This document shows, piece after piece, positions 51,225-61,995 of a stretch of DNA of 64,000 bases. The notes under the pieces were generated by a model. That model did not search any database and had not been told where the DNA came from. It saw nothing but the letters and a program-made list of their open reading frames with translations. How positions within the stretch are numbered: position 1 is the stretch's first letter; each line of letters starts with the position of its first letter. A program made the translations under genes and the position numbers. The stretch is from the NCBI GenBank assembly GCA_020883125.1, contig JAHREW010000020.1, positions 45,841-109,840 on the forward strand, written 5' to 3'. This stretch comes from Microcoleus sp. CAWBG506 (GTDB lineage Bacteria; Cyanobacteriota; Cyanobacteriia; Cyanobacteriales; Microcoleaceae).

Positions 51225-54200
51225 TTATTCACTCTTTTTAGACAAAATCAAATTGAGCACATTCAACTCATTAGAACTCAAAAGGTACTTATCCGTAAAC
51301 ATCTTTTCCCGACTTTGCTCTAAACTGTAGCTTCTAAACACGATAAACGGGAATTCGTGGTACTTATGCCCGATCGGCATTACACTATCTACAGGATACA
51401 TTTCTCGCACATAAGCCGACAAAATATCCCGAAACCGCCTGTCTTCCGGTTCTTCCAGCCCGCTGTCAGCAAAATACTCCTGCATTTCCTCCCCGCTAAC
51501 GAAAGCAAACAGCGGTATGGCATAATAGCGATCGAACTGTTGGCTAAGCTGTTCAAAATACTGAGTTTTCTCCACATCGCTGTTGAGAAATTGCAAAAGC
51601 TCGATCGCACCTCCTCTTATAGCCGATCGTACATTCTCCGGGTACGACTCGCTATCCCTAATTTGATACATTTTATGCAGCAACTGATTATCTACACATT
51701 TCTTAATTTCCCGATGTAGCCGCATCTGGTACTTTTCCGCCAAATTTTGCTTAGCTAGAGGCACTACCAACAAACTACCACAAACATGACCAATCTCTAA
51801 ATTATCGTAACTCAGCAAACCATCCAGCGGATTACACTTATCCAAAAACTTCTTATTAAAATCATCCCGCATTTCCAGATAGGAATCGCCCTTGTGACAA
51901 GAGTTATCAGAATTTGTCAAAACAAACTCCCCACGCCCCAAAAGCTCCTCTAAACTCGTATAAACCTCCTTTAACAGCTTATTTCCTCGGATGCTTTCGC
52001 TCTTGAGCGTTTTAATCAGAGAAGCCATCTTGTTACTAAAAGTATCTCCCACCGCAGAAACCGACTTACCGCCAATCGGAATCATCAAAAACTTTTCCCT
52101 ACCTAAATAACCAGCTCCCACAATTCGCGTCATTACCGCAGTCTTGAGAATTAGCAGTAAATTCAACAAACTCAACTTGCTTTCTTGTAGGGAAAGTGCC
52201 GCATCATCAGCGTAATAAACTGCTGTATCAGACACGTAAAAAACCAACTCCTTGTCTTCACCATCAAGGGTTTTACCATATTTATCTTCGCCGCGCCCCC
52301 GATAAATCACCTGTATCACTTCCATCAGATTTTTCTCAATCTGGAAGTGAGCAATATCAACTAAAATGTGCTTAGTTTTCGGGAAAGATAAGCCACGACT
52401 TCCCGATGCTGTCATAAAGATTACTTTAGCTGTATCTTTGCACTCTTGTATTTTTGCTTTCTCCTCTTCCGAGATATTCGCATGAATTTCTAGATAATCA
52501 GTAAACTGATTAAATTCTCGTTCTTTTTGAATTTTCTCAATCAATTCTGCCAATCTTTGCTTGCTTTGAATATAGACTATAATTTGTTCGACACCAGGTT
52601 GCGCCAATCGCTGATTGATATCCTGAATTATTTCAGACTGTACTCTTTTTACTAAATTATTATCCTGCTTAAAAGACGCATCTTCATTATATTTAACAGC
52701 TTCTACAAATACTTTGTAAGTTATCTGTAAACTGCGGGCTGGATAAGAATTGGCATTGATTACCGTTGCGGCTAGATTATTAAATTTAAAAGGAGTGACT
52801 TGTAAAGGTTCAATTACATCCGAATTTCTAGCTAACTTCTTGAAATAGATTTTATCCGGTTCATGGGAGGTATTTTCCAGGTGTTGTTTAATCACATCGG
52901 GGTCAACAATCGAAGCATCTGCTACAATAATTTTAGTATTAAAACCGTGTTGTAGCTTATGCAACTCATGATTTTTAACCATCTTGGCAATTCCCGCTAG
53001 AAACTCAACGCCACCATCATCTCCCGTAATTTCATCTATCATAATGAAGATGTGTTTGATGCGGCTAGATATTTCTTGCATCTTAGCGGAGATGACTCGT
53101 TTATCCCGTTTGTTGTAAGTATCTTGAAATATCTGTTCTAAATAATCAAGGGTGTTTTGTCCATTTTCTTTCATCCTCAAAGATTGGATAGAAACCGTAG
53201 CTACAATATTGTTAGAAGTTCTACAGTTGATTAGGCTATAAATCCCATTACAAATACTATTTAGCACTCCCATAGTTTTGAGGCTAGCTGCTTCAATTAC
53301 GGTTTCGTTTTTTCTAGCAATTTGTCGCTGGTAGTTTTCTCTTACCTGAAGTTCGGGATTATCTTTAAGAAAATGAACCGTTTTTTCTGTAAAGTTTTCG
53401 CTGCGGCTATTCGAGCTATACTTGACTGTACGTTTTCCCGAATGGCTGGCAATAATGTCGGAGTTTGTGTTAATACAGAATAGCCGATTATCGCACAGCA
53501 AATCAGTATTTTTGTCCTTGAATTTCTCGATAATATCTAAGTTTACTTGCTTGCGGGGACTGACATATAAGAATAAGAAACCGTCGTCGATATGTGTTTT
53601 CAGGAAATTTGCGATCGCAGTTGTTTTCCCAATTCCTGGATTCCCAGTCAAAAAGATATAAGTTTCATCAGATTGAAGCGCTTTTACAATCAATTGGGCG
53701 TGAGCATTTCTCAAATGCAAGCCGCGATCGATTTGCAATTCATCTGCCAGTTTATCTGATATAATATCAATGGAATTAACAAAATTGTCTATTCGTTCAG
53801 TATGACATACAGGTTTAGTCAGATTTTTCTCAATTGCTAACAGAGAATCGACAAACTTTCGCCCTTCTTTGAAACTGCGAGCCGCGTTTAGTTGAATCAC
53901 ATCCAAAACTTCGCTGCGAGCATCACTAATTTCTTTGTTGGTAACTTCCTTTTGATAAATTTCAGCACAAGTTGCTAACAGCTTGAGTTTGTCCTTGCGT
54001 AGGGAAATTGTGCTAATATTGCGATCGGCATAACCCACCACATTAAACAAAACCTCAGCATCTTGTCCCAGGATACCTGTTTGTTGCAGAAATCCATAGA
54101 AACTGTGAGCATAGCTACCAGCCTGAATCAACTTAGCGCTTTCCTTATCCTTATACTTAAAAGCTGTGAAATAGCCTTTTAAATCCTCCGAGAAATCCAC

Positions 54201-54881
54201 ACCCAAAGTGCTGGTATCCATCCGCAGATTAGAAAACACACTTTTGGAGCGTAAATAGCTAATTTCTCTAAGCAAATACTTCCGAATCACCTCTATTTCA
54301 TTGATATCCTCCGGTTTGGGAGCTAACACTGGAGAAAACACAGACAAATCAACGCAGAGAATTCTAAAATCATTCCCCTGCTGTAACAGCATCAGCGTAT
54401 CAGCCTGCAAAAACTCACCCTTTTTCGAGTAGCGGCGAATGTATGAGTTAATTTCATCATCTGATAAGCTAAGTTTAGCAGTTGTCAACTGAGATAATAG
54501 CTGTTTAAATACTTTTTTCTCATCCTTGTTATAGGTTCTAATACTATTCTCATTACTAAAATTGCACTGACAATATACAATTTCCAATCTGTGCAAATTC
54601 CAGCCCGTAGATTTGACGTACTCCCGGAAAAAGTTCAACCCACCCAGAAAGCCTTTTTGGACAAAAAACAAACTCCATTTTTCAGCGATTTCAGCATCTA
54701 AACTAGCCAGCAACTTAGCTTCTCTGATCATTTCCGCCATCATCTTTGGCAATTTGAGATGCTGCAAATCCAGACGGTAGGAATCACCAAAATTGTGAGC
54801 TAGCTTTTCCTTTTGAATATATGCCAAAATTCCGATATTAAATCCAACCTCAAACAGCCGTCCAAAATCTTCACTAATCAT
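51225..54881 (-). CDS. Large P-loop helicase-like ATPase, second gene of a coupled pair
   Basis: A 1218-residue protein. The first 390 residues are unfamiliar. Motif I is FLTGNPGIGKTTAIA at about 407-421, motif II FIMIDEITGDDGG near 614, and a motif V/VI-like region VIFMTASGSRGLSFPKTKHI ... MEVIQVIYRGRG near 820-860, which places it in helicase superfamily 2. The remaining 360 residues are of unknown fold. No nuclease motif is obvious. Its ATG overlaps the stop of the upstream gene by ATGA, so the two are made together. The next gene is not on its strand within 250 bp. The pair resembles nothing I can name among described defence systems. Confidence 0.75.
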   Translation of the reverse strand: MISEDFGRLFEVGFNIGILAYIQKEKLAHNFGDSYRLDLQHLKLPKMMAEMIREAKLLASLDAEIAEKWSLFFVQKGFLGGLNFFREYVKSTGWNLHRLEIVYCQCNFSNENSIRTYNKDEKKVFKQLLSQLTTAKLSLSDDEINSYIRRYSKKGEFLQADTLMLLQQGNDFRILCVDLSVFSPVLAPKPEDINEIEVIRKYLLREISYLRSKSVFSNLRMDTSTLGVDFSEDLKGYFTAFKYKDKESAKLIQAGSYAHSFYGFLQQTGILGQDAEVLFNVVGYADRNISTISLRKDKLKLLATCAEIYQKEVTNKEISDARSEVLDVIQLNAARSFKEGRKFVDSLLAIEKNLTKPVCHTERIDNFVNSIDIISDKLADELQIDRGLHLRNAHAQLIVKALQSDETYIFLTGNPGIGKTTAIANFLKTHIDDGFLFLYVSPRKQVNLDIIEKFKDKNTDLLCDNRLFCINTNSDIIASHSGKRTVKYSSNSRSENFTEKTVHFLKDNPELQVRENYQRQIARKNETVIEAASLKTMGVLNSICNGIYSLINCRTSNNIVATVSIQSLRMKENGQNTLDYLEQIFQDTYNKRDKRVISAKMQEISSRIKHIFIMIDEITGDDGGVEFLAGIAKMVKNHELHKLQHGFNTKIIVADASIVDPDVIKQHLENTSHEPDKIYFKKLARNSDVIEPLQVTPFKFNNLAATVINANSYPARSLQITYKVFVEAVKYNEDASFKQDNNLVKRVQSEIIQDINQRLAQPGVEQIIVYIQSKQRLAELIEKIQKEREFNQFTDYLEIHANISEEEKAKIQECKDTAKVIFMTASGSRGLSFPKTKHILVDIAHFQIEKNLMEVIQVIYRGRGEDKYGKTLDGEDKELVFYVSDTAVYYADDAALSLQESKLSLLNLLLILKTAVMTRIVGAGYLGREKFLMIPIGGKSVSAVGDTFSNKMASLIKTLKSESIRGNKLLKEVYTSLEELLGRGEFVLTNSDNSCHKGDSYLEMRDDFNKKFLDKCNPLDGLLSYDNLEIGHVCGSLLVVPLAKQNLAEKYQMRLHREIKKCVDNQLLHKMYQIRDSESYPENVRSAIRGGAIELLQFLNSDVEKTQYFEQLSQQFDRYYAIPLFAFVSGEEMQEYFADSGLEEPEDRRFRDILSAYVREMYPVDSVMPIGHKYHEFPFIVFRSYSLEQSREKMFTDKYLLSSNELNVLNLILSKKSE

Positions 54882-57800
54882 GATTGTGTACCTCCATCAC
54901 CGACATTCAAGACTTCTCTTACCTTATTCAAAAAAGCCAGCGAGTTAAACTCCGCACTCCCACCCGCATGATTAAATATAGATAGATTACCAACCGATTC
55001 ATCGCCGATAATATGAGAGTATGGATCGAGTTTCAAACTAATCTGTTGGCGTGCTTCATACCTCGAAAAGTGGAATATGGTTAAATAGTGCAGTAAAGTA
55101 TCTTTAATTTCACCATCATACATCAAACCTTGACGAATATCTTGGTCATCCAGAATCCCTTCATATATATTCAACAGTGTCGAGTAGGAAATAACACCGT
55201 TGTAAAAGTTTTTTTGTCCCTGCTGCTCTACTTTGATACCGTTAAATAGATTAAAAAACATCACAGCTTGTTGACTAGGATCTTTTGATAAACCTTCCAG
55301 TTCCATTGTATCCTGAATGTAGAAAGATTCTCCCTTGTGTTCTTTAGGACTGCGGACATAGTATTTATCAAAAAATACCGGATAAATCCTGATATCTTGC
55401 CGCTCTCCTTTCAAAGTTTGGATGAGTTTTTTCGACATAAAAAACAATTGCTCATCTTCATCTGTCTGGGTAATGTGCAGCGTGCTTGTATAAGGTGCTT
55501 GTGCAATATACAGGAAATTTCGATAGCCATATTTATATAGCTGGCTGACAGTATCTTCAAGAATTGATGGCTGACTGTAAAGGTGTTGAACACTGTAGTT
55601 TTCTGACAATGTTTTTAACATTCCGACTTGAATTGTATCCTCTGACAGGCGTTTGATTCCCGCAACTTCGCCTAACAAACACGTTTTTCTCTGAAATCGA
55701 TCGCTATTACCTTTTTTCGCATCACTTTCGCAACTGGAGACGACAATAATTGCTAAATTGTCCAACTCTGGAGATAGTGGAACATTCCTAAATTTAAACT
55801 TTTTAGGCAATATTGAATAGAGGGAACTTAAACCATTGCGAATACTGTAACCATTCGGTTTTTGCTTGACTCGAAATCCTTGAGAAGTCGATCGATATTT
55901 TTCACTAAACAGATGAGACAATGTTTTAGAAACGTTAGCCATAAACTTTTCTGACGGGAAAGGGTTTTTTTCGTCGGCTTCGTGAAGTCTCACCATCGGA
56001 ATAAACAAAGTTTTTTTCGCTTTATTCAACAATATTTCTAGGCAAATATAAGACAGTAGCGAAACAGCAAATTTGTAAACAAATGCTGCATCCGGTTTCA
56101 AACCGTCCTTGCTGTCTAAACGTTTATTGTTATAACGAAACAACAGCAATTTATACTGTTCGGAAAAACTGCTGCTATATACACTCATCAGACTTTCAGG
56201 AACCCAAAGTACAGGCAAAGTATCGATGCCTTTAATGTTATATTCTATGCTGAAATTTTGGAATTCATCAGTAGGGAAATAGCGGACATCTTCGATGGTG
56301 ATAGTGACTGGTAGTTGACAGATAGCTGTTTCGTTGATACTAGATTGTTCTACGGCGATATACTGAAGTGATTCTTTGGGATTTCGTTGCAGAACATCAT
56401 TGAAAAATCTACCTACAGCATTATCGAGGTCTTCTAGGATGCCTCTTTTGACGCTTATATGTCGCGGTTCTGTGCGAGTTGGCAAAATTGTTTGCCTATC
56501 TATAAAGTCTTTTAATAATTGCTTGAGACGGTTTATTTTAACTGCAACATTATATTCAGTCAGACCTCTTTTGATACCTCGAAAGATGCTCTTTTTCTTT
56601 TCTTCATCAGAACCTCGGAGTACAGAAATTACTGTTTCAAAGCTTTGTCTCGGATCGTAAGTTAGTTCAGATTCAGAATTGTAATCTGCTGCTAAAGGAT
56701 TGCTGCGAGAAGCAAACACAAAATAGTACAACAATGCTATTTTTAATACCTTGCGGATAAATGTTTCGCTAGTGTAGTCATCCGCTAATTCTGCTTTGTG
56801 TTCATCACTGTCAGGATTCAACAAATTTAGGTTATAATCAAATACCGGTTTACCGCCACGGGCTTGAACTTCGTTGCCAAATTTCAGTTTTAAACCGAAA
56901 ATATATTTACGTTCGCTCAGATGAGTGTCTGTGGTTTCTCCTAAATAACCTGCTACAATCGGAATGATGGGAAGTGCATCTAAAACTTCCGCTCTGGAAA
57001 ACATATCTTGGTAATTAACTGTGACACCGGCATAATTGACATTATAATAGCCATCTTCTTTAGTGCGATCGCCAATGTATGCTTCGAGCAACCTAATCCG
57101 CCGGATCAAGTCTTCTAAATAGATGATACCAACACTATCTGTGCTGCTAGCGCGGATGTGTTCTAGCAGATACTCCAAGTAGGTAATCTTAGCTTCTTTA
57201 TTCAGCTTTCCGAGAGTTTCTTTGTCTACAAGTTTGAGTAATTTATGGAAATCAGAATTTTCATCTTTAACCTGTTCATCCAGCCGATGATGCAGTTCTT
57301 GCTTATCGCTTTCAGTGTCAGCATTTTCATTAATATAATGCTCTAAACCCTCCTTCAGTTGTTGCTGAAAGATGTCTGAATCTCGCACAGCAATCGTCAA
57401 TTTATGCAGCTTTAAAATTGCAGTTGTTCCAACAGTATTTGGGCGCTGCAAAGTTAGCTTCTTTTTGGCTAAGGTAGGAGAGGATTTGGCAAAATCATAT
57501 TTGAAGCCTAAGTCGGTACCGTTTCCCTGAAAAGACCGTGATTCTAAAGGCTCCATTAAGCTAGCCACGAAATCTGCAATAGCATCATTCCCTCCCACGA
57601 CTGATGCTATATGTTGTCGCAAATATTGTCTAATTTGTCTAATTTGAGTGCCAAATTGAGTTTCAAGTTCGGGAGTGAAATTGACTGTAGCAGAATGTGC
57701 TTGACGTTCAAAACCACCCAAAGGATGTCGCACGTTCATACTCGATATTTGAGCAGCTACCGCGTCAATATCTATTAACAAACGACGCCGATCGCCCGAA

Positions 57801-57904
57801 ACGCTAAACGGGTTTTTGCCCTGCAAAACTTCTAAAATTTTGTCCAGCAAATCGCCATAGTCAACTGGAACTAAATCGTCGTCGCCTAATCTTAAGATGT
57901 TCAC
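54878..57904 (-). CDS. Uncharacterised 1008-residue protein, first gene of the helicase pair
   Basis: A 1008-residue protein with no clear domain. Residues 1-450 are alpha/beta with charged helices (LHHRLDEQVKDENSDFHKLL). A later stretch (LAIIVVSSCESDAKKGNSDR, then KTCLLGEVAGIKRLSED, YRNFLYIAQAPYTSTL, DIRIYPVFFDKYYV) alternates buried strands and helices like a Rossmann or PIWI-type core, but no catalytic tetrad can be fixed. The gene starts 13 bp after the end of the YciI-like gene, and its stop overlaps the helicase start (ATGA). It could be the sensor or effector of a two-gene module; that is inference. Confidence 0.6.
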   Translation of the reverse strand: MNILRLGDDDLVPVDYGDLLDKILEVLQGKNPFSVSGDRRRLLIDIDAVAAQISSMNVRHPLGGFERQAHSATVNFTPELETQFGTQIRQIRQYLRQHIASVVGGNDAIADFVASLMEPLESRSFQGNGTDLGFKYDFAKSSPTLAKKKLTLQRPNTVGTTAILKLHKLTIAVRDSDIFQQQLKEGLEHYINENADTESDKQELHHRLDEQVKDENSDFHKLLKLVDKETLGKLNKEAKITYLEYLLEHIRASSTDSVGIIYLEDLIRRIRLLEAYIGDRTKEDGYYNVNYAGVTVNYQDMFSRAEVLDALPIIPIVAGYLGETTDTHLSERKYIFGLKLKFGNEVQARGGKPVFDYNLNLLNPDSDEHKAELADDYTSETFIRKVLKIALLYYFVFASRSNPLAADYNSESELTYDPRQSFETVISVLRGSDEEKKKSIFRGIKRGLTEYNVAVKINRLKQLLKDFIDRQTILPTRTEPRHISVKRGILEDLDNAVGRFFNDVLQRNPKESLQYIAVEQSSINETAICQLPVTITIEDVRYFPTDEFQNFSIEYNIKGIDTLPVLWVPESLMSVYSSSFSEQYKLLLFRYNNKRLDSKDGLKPDAAFVYKFAVSLLSYICLEILLNKAKKTLFIPMVRLHEADEKNPFPSEKFMANVSKTLSHLFSEKYRSTSQGFRVKQKPNGYSIRNGLSSLYSILPKKFKFRNVPLSPELDNLAIIVVSSCESDAKKGNSDRFQRKTCLLGEVAGIKRLSEDTIQVGMLKTLSENYSVQHLYSQPSILEDTVSQLYKYGYRNFLYIAQAPYTSTLHITQTDEDEQLFFMSKKLIQTLKGERQDIRIYPVFFDKYYVRSPKEHKGESFYIQDTMELEGLSKDPSQQAVMFFNLFNGIKVEQQGQKNFYNGVISYSTLLNIYEGILDDQDIRQGLMYDGEIKDTLLHYLTIFHFSRYEARQQISLKLDPYSHIIGDESVGNLSIFNHAGGSAEFNSLAFLNKVREVLNVGDGGTQS

Positions 57905-57917
57905 CCTGTTAATCCCT

Positions 57918-58187
57918 TCAAAAAGCTTGAATCCACTCTTTCACATCGTACTCAGTCCAAACCCCATTTACCCAATAAGGATCGGCTTCAACTAATTGTC
58001 GCACAGCCGCCTCATCTTCTGCTTCGTAAATTGCAAAAACTTTTGTTAAATCTTTCGTTGGCCCGATCGTACTTAATATACCCGATTCCTTCTGCTTAGC
58101 CAATCCTGCTAAATGAGCGTCTCGAAACGGAGCACGTTTTTCGAGGACATCTTCGCAGTAACTTCCCCACATCACATATTTAGTCAC
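57918..58187 (-). CDS. YciI-like protein
   Basis: An 89-residue protein with the YCII fold pattern: KYVMWGSYCEDVLEKRAPFR, then HLAGLAKQKESGILSTIGPT, DEAAVRQLVEADPYWVNGVW. The family is a ferredoxin-like dimer with a conserved His and Asp; some members act as dehalogenase or muconolactone isomerase relatives but most are unassigned. It lies 13 bp upstream of the 1008-residue gene and on the same strand, so it may belong to that transcript. Confidence 0.85.
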   Translation of the reverse strand: MTKYVMWGSYCEDVLEKRAPFRDAHLAGLAKQKESGILSTIGPTKDLTKVFAIYEAEDEAAVRQLVEADPYWVNGVWTEYDVKEWIQAF

Positions 58188-58406
58188 GGTTTTGAGCCTT
58201 CGATGAATTTGTTTAAAAGTTATTGTACAATAATAGTAAGTGGATTTGATGAAATTTTTGAGGTTCGGATTTATTTACCACAGAGGGCGCAGAGGGCGCA
58301 GAGGAAGAGGGGAAACAGAGAGGTTTGTTCTAGAGTCTGTAGGGATATATGGCGCATCTTACGTCTATCGTACTATCATATTACTAAATTCATAGAGGAG
58401 CAAGCT

Positions 58407-58616
58407 ATGACTTTATTAGACATTCGCCTGTTGACGGTTCAAGAATATCACCTAATGGCAGAAATTGGGATTCTTGATGAAGATGAACGAGTAGAATTAT
58501 TGGCTGGACAGATAGTTAAGATGGCAGCAAAAGGAACAGCACACGGTGCAGCGGTGAAACGCACAGAGAAGTTGCTGGAAAATCGTTATATGTTGCGGCC
58601 ATTGGTGTCAATTTAA
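58407..58616 (+). pseudogene. Truncated Uma2 family gene
   Basis: With the ATG at 58407 (GAGGAG upstream) the frame gives 69 residues: LTVQEYHLMAEIGILDEDER, VELLAGQIVKMAAKGTAHGA. That is the start of the cyanobacterial Uma2 family (PD-(D/E)XK-like fold), whose members are about 190 residues. The C-terminal two thirds, with the catalytic core, are missing, so this is a relic. Upstream lies an ACCACAGAGGGCGCAGAGG repeat. Confidence 0.75.
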
Positions 58617-58898
58617 CGCTTTTTCCTTGAGTCCGGTAATCCGACAGTCCGACAGTCCGACAGGGGTTGAAGCCCCTGTCTCAAAGCTGAATTCCTCTCA
58701 AGAGGACTGAATAGTTTATTAGTTAGGGCTTATGCAATCTCGACGATTTTGTTGCAAGGATTTGAGATTCTTCACTTCGCTCAGAATGACAAATTTACCT
58801 TGTAATGTGTAAGTTCTGTTAGTCCTCTTTAGAGAATTTTAGCTATCAGCCAGGGAATTCATTCCCTGGCGGCTGACAGTGCCGACTGATGGCCTATT
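58617..58898. repeat. Intergenic palindromes
   Basis: Two hairpins are visible: CAGGGGTTGAAGCCCCTG at about 58660-58678 and a longer one around 58845-58880 (CAGCCAGGGAATTCATTCCCTGG). The latter sits just after pheT and could be its terminator. No gene is seen. Confidence 0.5.
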
Positions 58899-61346
58899 TT
58901 AGCTTCTCAAACTAACACCGAATTTCTCGACTAAAACATCGCGGACTTTTTGTTGGGCTGGTTCGACATCGGTTTCGCTTAATGTTCGATCGCCCGATCG
59001 ATATACTAACCGAAATGCTAAACTACGTTGGCCGGCCGGTACGTTGTCGCCACGATATTCGTCGAACAATTCTACCGAATCCAGTAAGTTGCCGGCGGCT
59101 TTTTTCATGGCGCTTTGCATATCGACAACGGGAACTTCAATGGGTGCGAAAAATGCAATGTCTCTGTCAGAAGCGGGGAAACTCGAATAACTGGTGAATT
59201 TGCTAGGGGCATTGTGCGATCGCTCCAAATTAGCTACCAGCACTGCTAAATCTAATTGAAACACATAAACCTGCTCTGGCAAATCTTTTTCTTGCTGCAA
59301 TTGGGGGTGTAATTGTCCAAAAATCCCCAAAGGTTTCCCGTTTAAGGATAACGCAGCCGTGCGCCCTGGATGCAAGCGAGAATTAGAGGAATCACTGGCA
59401 TATTCTACAGCCAAGCCCAACTGCTGAAACGCACTTTCTAGCACACCTTTTGCTTCAAACCAAGTCAAAGGTCGATCGCGCCCACCTTGCTGCCATTTCC
59501 ACACAGTCGGGTCGCCGCCAATAATCCCCGCAACTGCGTCTGCTTCCTTCATGGCATCCCCTTCTTTCCAGAAAATTCGACCGACTTCAAAACCGTTGAG
59601 CGCACCGTTTCCTTGCTCCAAATTGTAGGCGAAAGCATCAATCAAACCGGACAGCATTTCTGTCCGTAAAGCTGAATACTCGACAAACAGGGGATTTGCT
59701 AAAACTACCTGATCTTCTCCCTCAGTTTTCACTAAAGAATAGTGCATCAATTCTGTCAAACCGGCCGCCCGAAAAGCCGATCGCACATTCCGAATTGCAG
59801 CATATTCTGGTGACAGATAACCGGGTTCCGTTTTGCTGGGTAAAGTCTCGCAGAAATTGTCATAGCCGTGGAGTCGCGCAATCTCCTCAATTAAGTCGAT
59901 TTCTCTTTCTAAATCTCGGTAGCGGTAAGGCGGAACTGCGATCGCAAAAACCCGTTCTTTCGCAGCCGGAACAACTTCGCATCCCAAGGCTGTGAGAATG
60001 TTTTTAACTTCTTGCGGTTCCAAATATTCAGAACCGCCTGTTTCGCCTCTTTTTAATTTGCCTAAAACCAGATTTACGCGGTCTAAACGCAATTCTAGAG
60101 TCCGCGAAAAAGTCAAATCATCCACACCAGAACTCGCCGTTTTCTGTACCGTCGCAACGCCTCCCGCCAACTCCAAAATTAGGGATAGGGCGCGGTTGCA
60201 AGCTGTCCCCAAGGCTGCTTGATTCACCCCCCGTTCGTAGCGAATCGAAGACTCGCTGCGCAGGCCTTGAGCGCGCGCTGAACGGCGAATTGTGGCTTGG
60301 TCAAAAATTGCTGCTTCTAAGATTAAGTTTTGGGTTCCTGGGTGAACTTCTGTTTCTTCGCCGCCCATGACACCAGCCAAAGCTACGGGTTTGTCGCTAG
60401 CAGTAATTAGCAGATTTTGCGATCGCAAATTGCGGTTTTGTCCATCCAAGGTTTTGAAGGATTCGCCTGTTTTGGCAAACCGGACACCGATGTTGATATC
60501 AGCAGTGCCGGTGAAGGATTGCAGGCGATCGCGATCGAAAGCGTGCAACGGCTGACCCCATTCCAGTAAAATGTAATTAGTGACGTCAACCACATTATTA
60601 ATCGGTCGCACTCCTGCCGCCTGTAACCGCTGCTGCAACCAAGCTGGAGACGGTGCAATTTTCACTCCTGTAATTGCCGTCCCGGTGTAAATCGGGCAGC
60701 CTTCTGACTCCGATATTTCTACTGTTAAATTAGGGCTGTCTGTTCCCTGAATTGCCACATCCGCTGCTGCGGGAATTCTCAACTTTGCCCCTGTCAGCGC
60801 CGCCACTTCCCGCGCCACACCAACCATACTCAAAGCATCAGCACGATTCGCCGTTGCTGTCAAGTCTAAAATGACATCATCTAAACCTAAAAGCGGGCGA
60901 ATATCACTGCCCAATTCTGGGTTTTCTAAGTCAAAGATGTGAATTCCTGCCGATTCTTTGGATAGTCCCAATTCTGCTAGAGAACAAATCATGCCTGCTG
61001 AGGGAACGCCCCGCAATTTTGCGGGTTTAATTTTTAAGTCTATCTGAGATAAAAAAGTTCCGACTACAGCGACGGGTACGTAAATATCTGCCCTAGCGTT
61101 GGGTGCGCCGCAAACAATATTTAAAGCTTCTGGTTGGCCGACATCTACTTGACAAACTCTCAACTTGTCTGCATTGGGATGTTGTTCGATCGCCACTATT
61201 TTACCCAAAACCACGCCGTCGGCCCAAGTACGTCGGTCTTCGATCTCTTCTACTTCAAATCCTGCCATGGTCAGAGTTTCGGCTAATTCTTCCGGGGCGA
61301 TCGCCACATCCACCAATTCCCGCAGCCAATTTAGAGAAATACGCAT
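58899..61346 (-). CDS. pheT: Phenylalanyl-tRNA synthetase beta subunit
   Basis: An 815-residue protein with all domains of bacterial Phe[15 protein letters not shown] and the tRNA-binding domain (about 39-150), the B3/B4 editing domain ([20 protein letters not shown]), B5 (about 405-490), the catalytic-like core and the C-terminal anticodon-binding FDX-ACB ([15 protein letters not shown]). It pairs with PheS to charge tRNA-Phe; pheS is elsewhere. It appears monocistronic. Confidence 0.97.
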   Translation of the reverse strand: MRISLNWLRELVDVAIAPEELAETLTMAGFEVEEIEDRRTWADGVVLGKIVAIEQHPNADKLRVCQVDVGQPEALNIVCGAPNARADIYVPVAVVGTFLSQIDLKIKPAKLRGVPSAGMICSLAELGLSKESAGIHIFDLENPELGSDIRPLLGLDDVILDLTATANRADALSMVGVAREVAALTGAKLRIPAAADVAIQGTDSPNLTVEISESEGCPIYTGTAITGVKIAPSPAWLQQRLQAAGVRPINNVVDVTNYILLEWGQPLHAFDRDRLQSFTGTADINIGVRFAKTGESFKTLDGQNRNLRSQNLLITASDKPVALAGVMGGEETEVHPGTQNLILEAAIFDQATIRRSARAQGLRSESSIRYERGVNQAALGTACNRALSLILELAGGVATVQKTASSGVDDLTFSRTLELRLDRVNLVLGKLKRGETGGSEYLEPQEVKNILTALGCEVVPAAKERVFAIAVPPYRYRDLEREIDLIEEIARLHGYDNFCETLPSKTEPGYLSPEYAAIRNVRSAFRAAGLTELMHYSLVKTEGEDQVVLANPLFVEYSALRTEMLSGLIDAFAYNLEQGNGALNGFEVGRIFWKEGDAMKEADAVAGIIGGDPTVWKWQQGGRDRPLTWFEAKGVLESAFQQLGLAVEYASDSSNSRLHPGRTAALSLNGKPLGIFGQLHPQLQQEKDLPEQVYVFQLDLAVLVANLERSHNAPSKFTSYSSFPASDRDIAFFAPIEVPVVDMQSAMKKAAGNLLDSVELFDEYRGDNVPAGQRSLAFRLVYRSGDRTLSETDVEPAQQKVRDVLVEKFGVSLRS

Positions 61347-61995
61347 AGTTTAGTTAGTAGTCATTAGTTATTAGTCATTAGTCCCTAGGAATTATCAAAA
61401 TTTCTGACGCATACCTAATAGACATCTGCCAAAAAGCAAGTCAAAAACAGGCATAGAGCCTGTTCCACAATAATTATAGGAGATGTCTCATGACTAATGC
61501 CTTCTGCATTCTACCTTCTGGCGAATACCGATAACTATCTAGCCCCAGAATCAATCCTGGACTCTCATTATCATATTTATTGAGTATTGTCAATATATTT
61601 TAGCGATTTATCAGAAAAAATGATAAATTTCCCCAAAGGGAGATGGATCTTGGCGGATGAGTAACATTCTCATGCGAGAGAATGAGGTATGCTAGAGATA
61701 TCGAAAAGTGCAAACAGCACCTAAGTTGAGAAAGAGTTTACACAAAAAAGGATAGCTTTAGCAAGCCTTTAAACTATCTTCCAGGATAATCAACTGAAAA
61801 AACTCACAGCAGCGAGATCGTAAAAAAAGCGAAAAGATAGCAGCCTAAAAGACTTAGGTGTAATTCTAATTCGCGATCAGACCCACAGCCCTGGGCAACT
61901 GAGAGATAAGTATTTCTAGCAGAAGCAGGAACCGGGGATTTGTACAGTCGATCGACGCTGACTAGATGAGAAAAACATAGGCACTGTCAATCAAC
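61347..61995. other. Gene-free region upstream of the kinase gene
   Basis: Heptamer units (AGTCATT/AGTTATT) lie at 61353-61384 and an ATTAGTC-like repeat follows. The rest has mixed composition without ORFs. A run AAAAAGG...AAAAAAGCG near 61800 may be part of a leader. The long 5' region may hold the kinase promoter; no defined element was found. Confidence 0.4.

Noticed and set aside
54878..57904. Caspase-like CHAT protease in the 1008-residue protein because of the phrase VVSSCESDA
   Set aside because: The required upstream catalytic His motif is not seen and the phrase lies at the start of a strand, so the resemblance is likely chance.
54878..57904. Argonaute-type PIWI domain
   Set aside because: The strand/helix order is suggestive but no DEDX tetrad or MID motif could be placed; a structure prediction is needed before claiming it.
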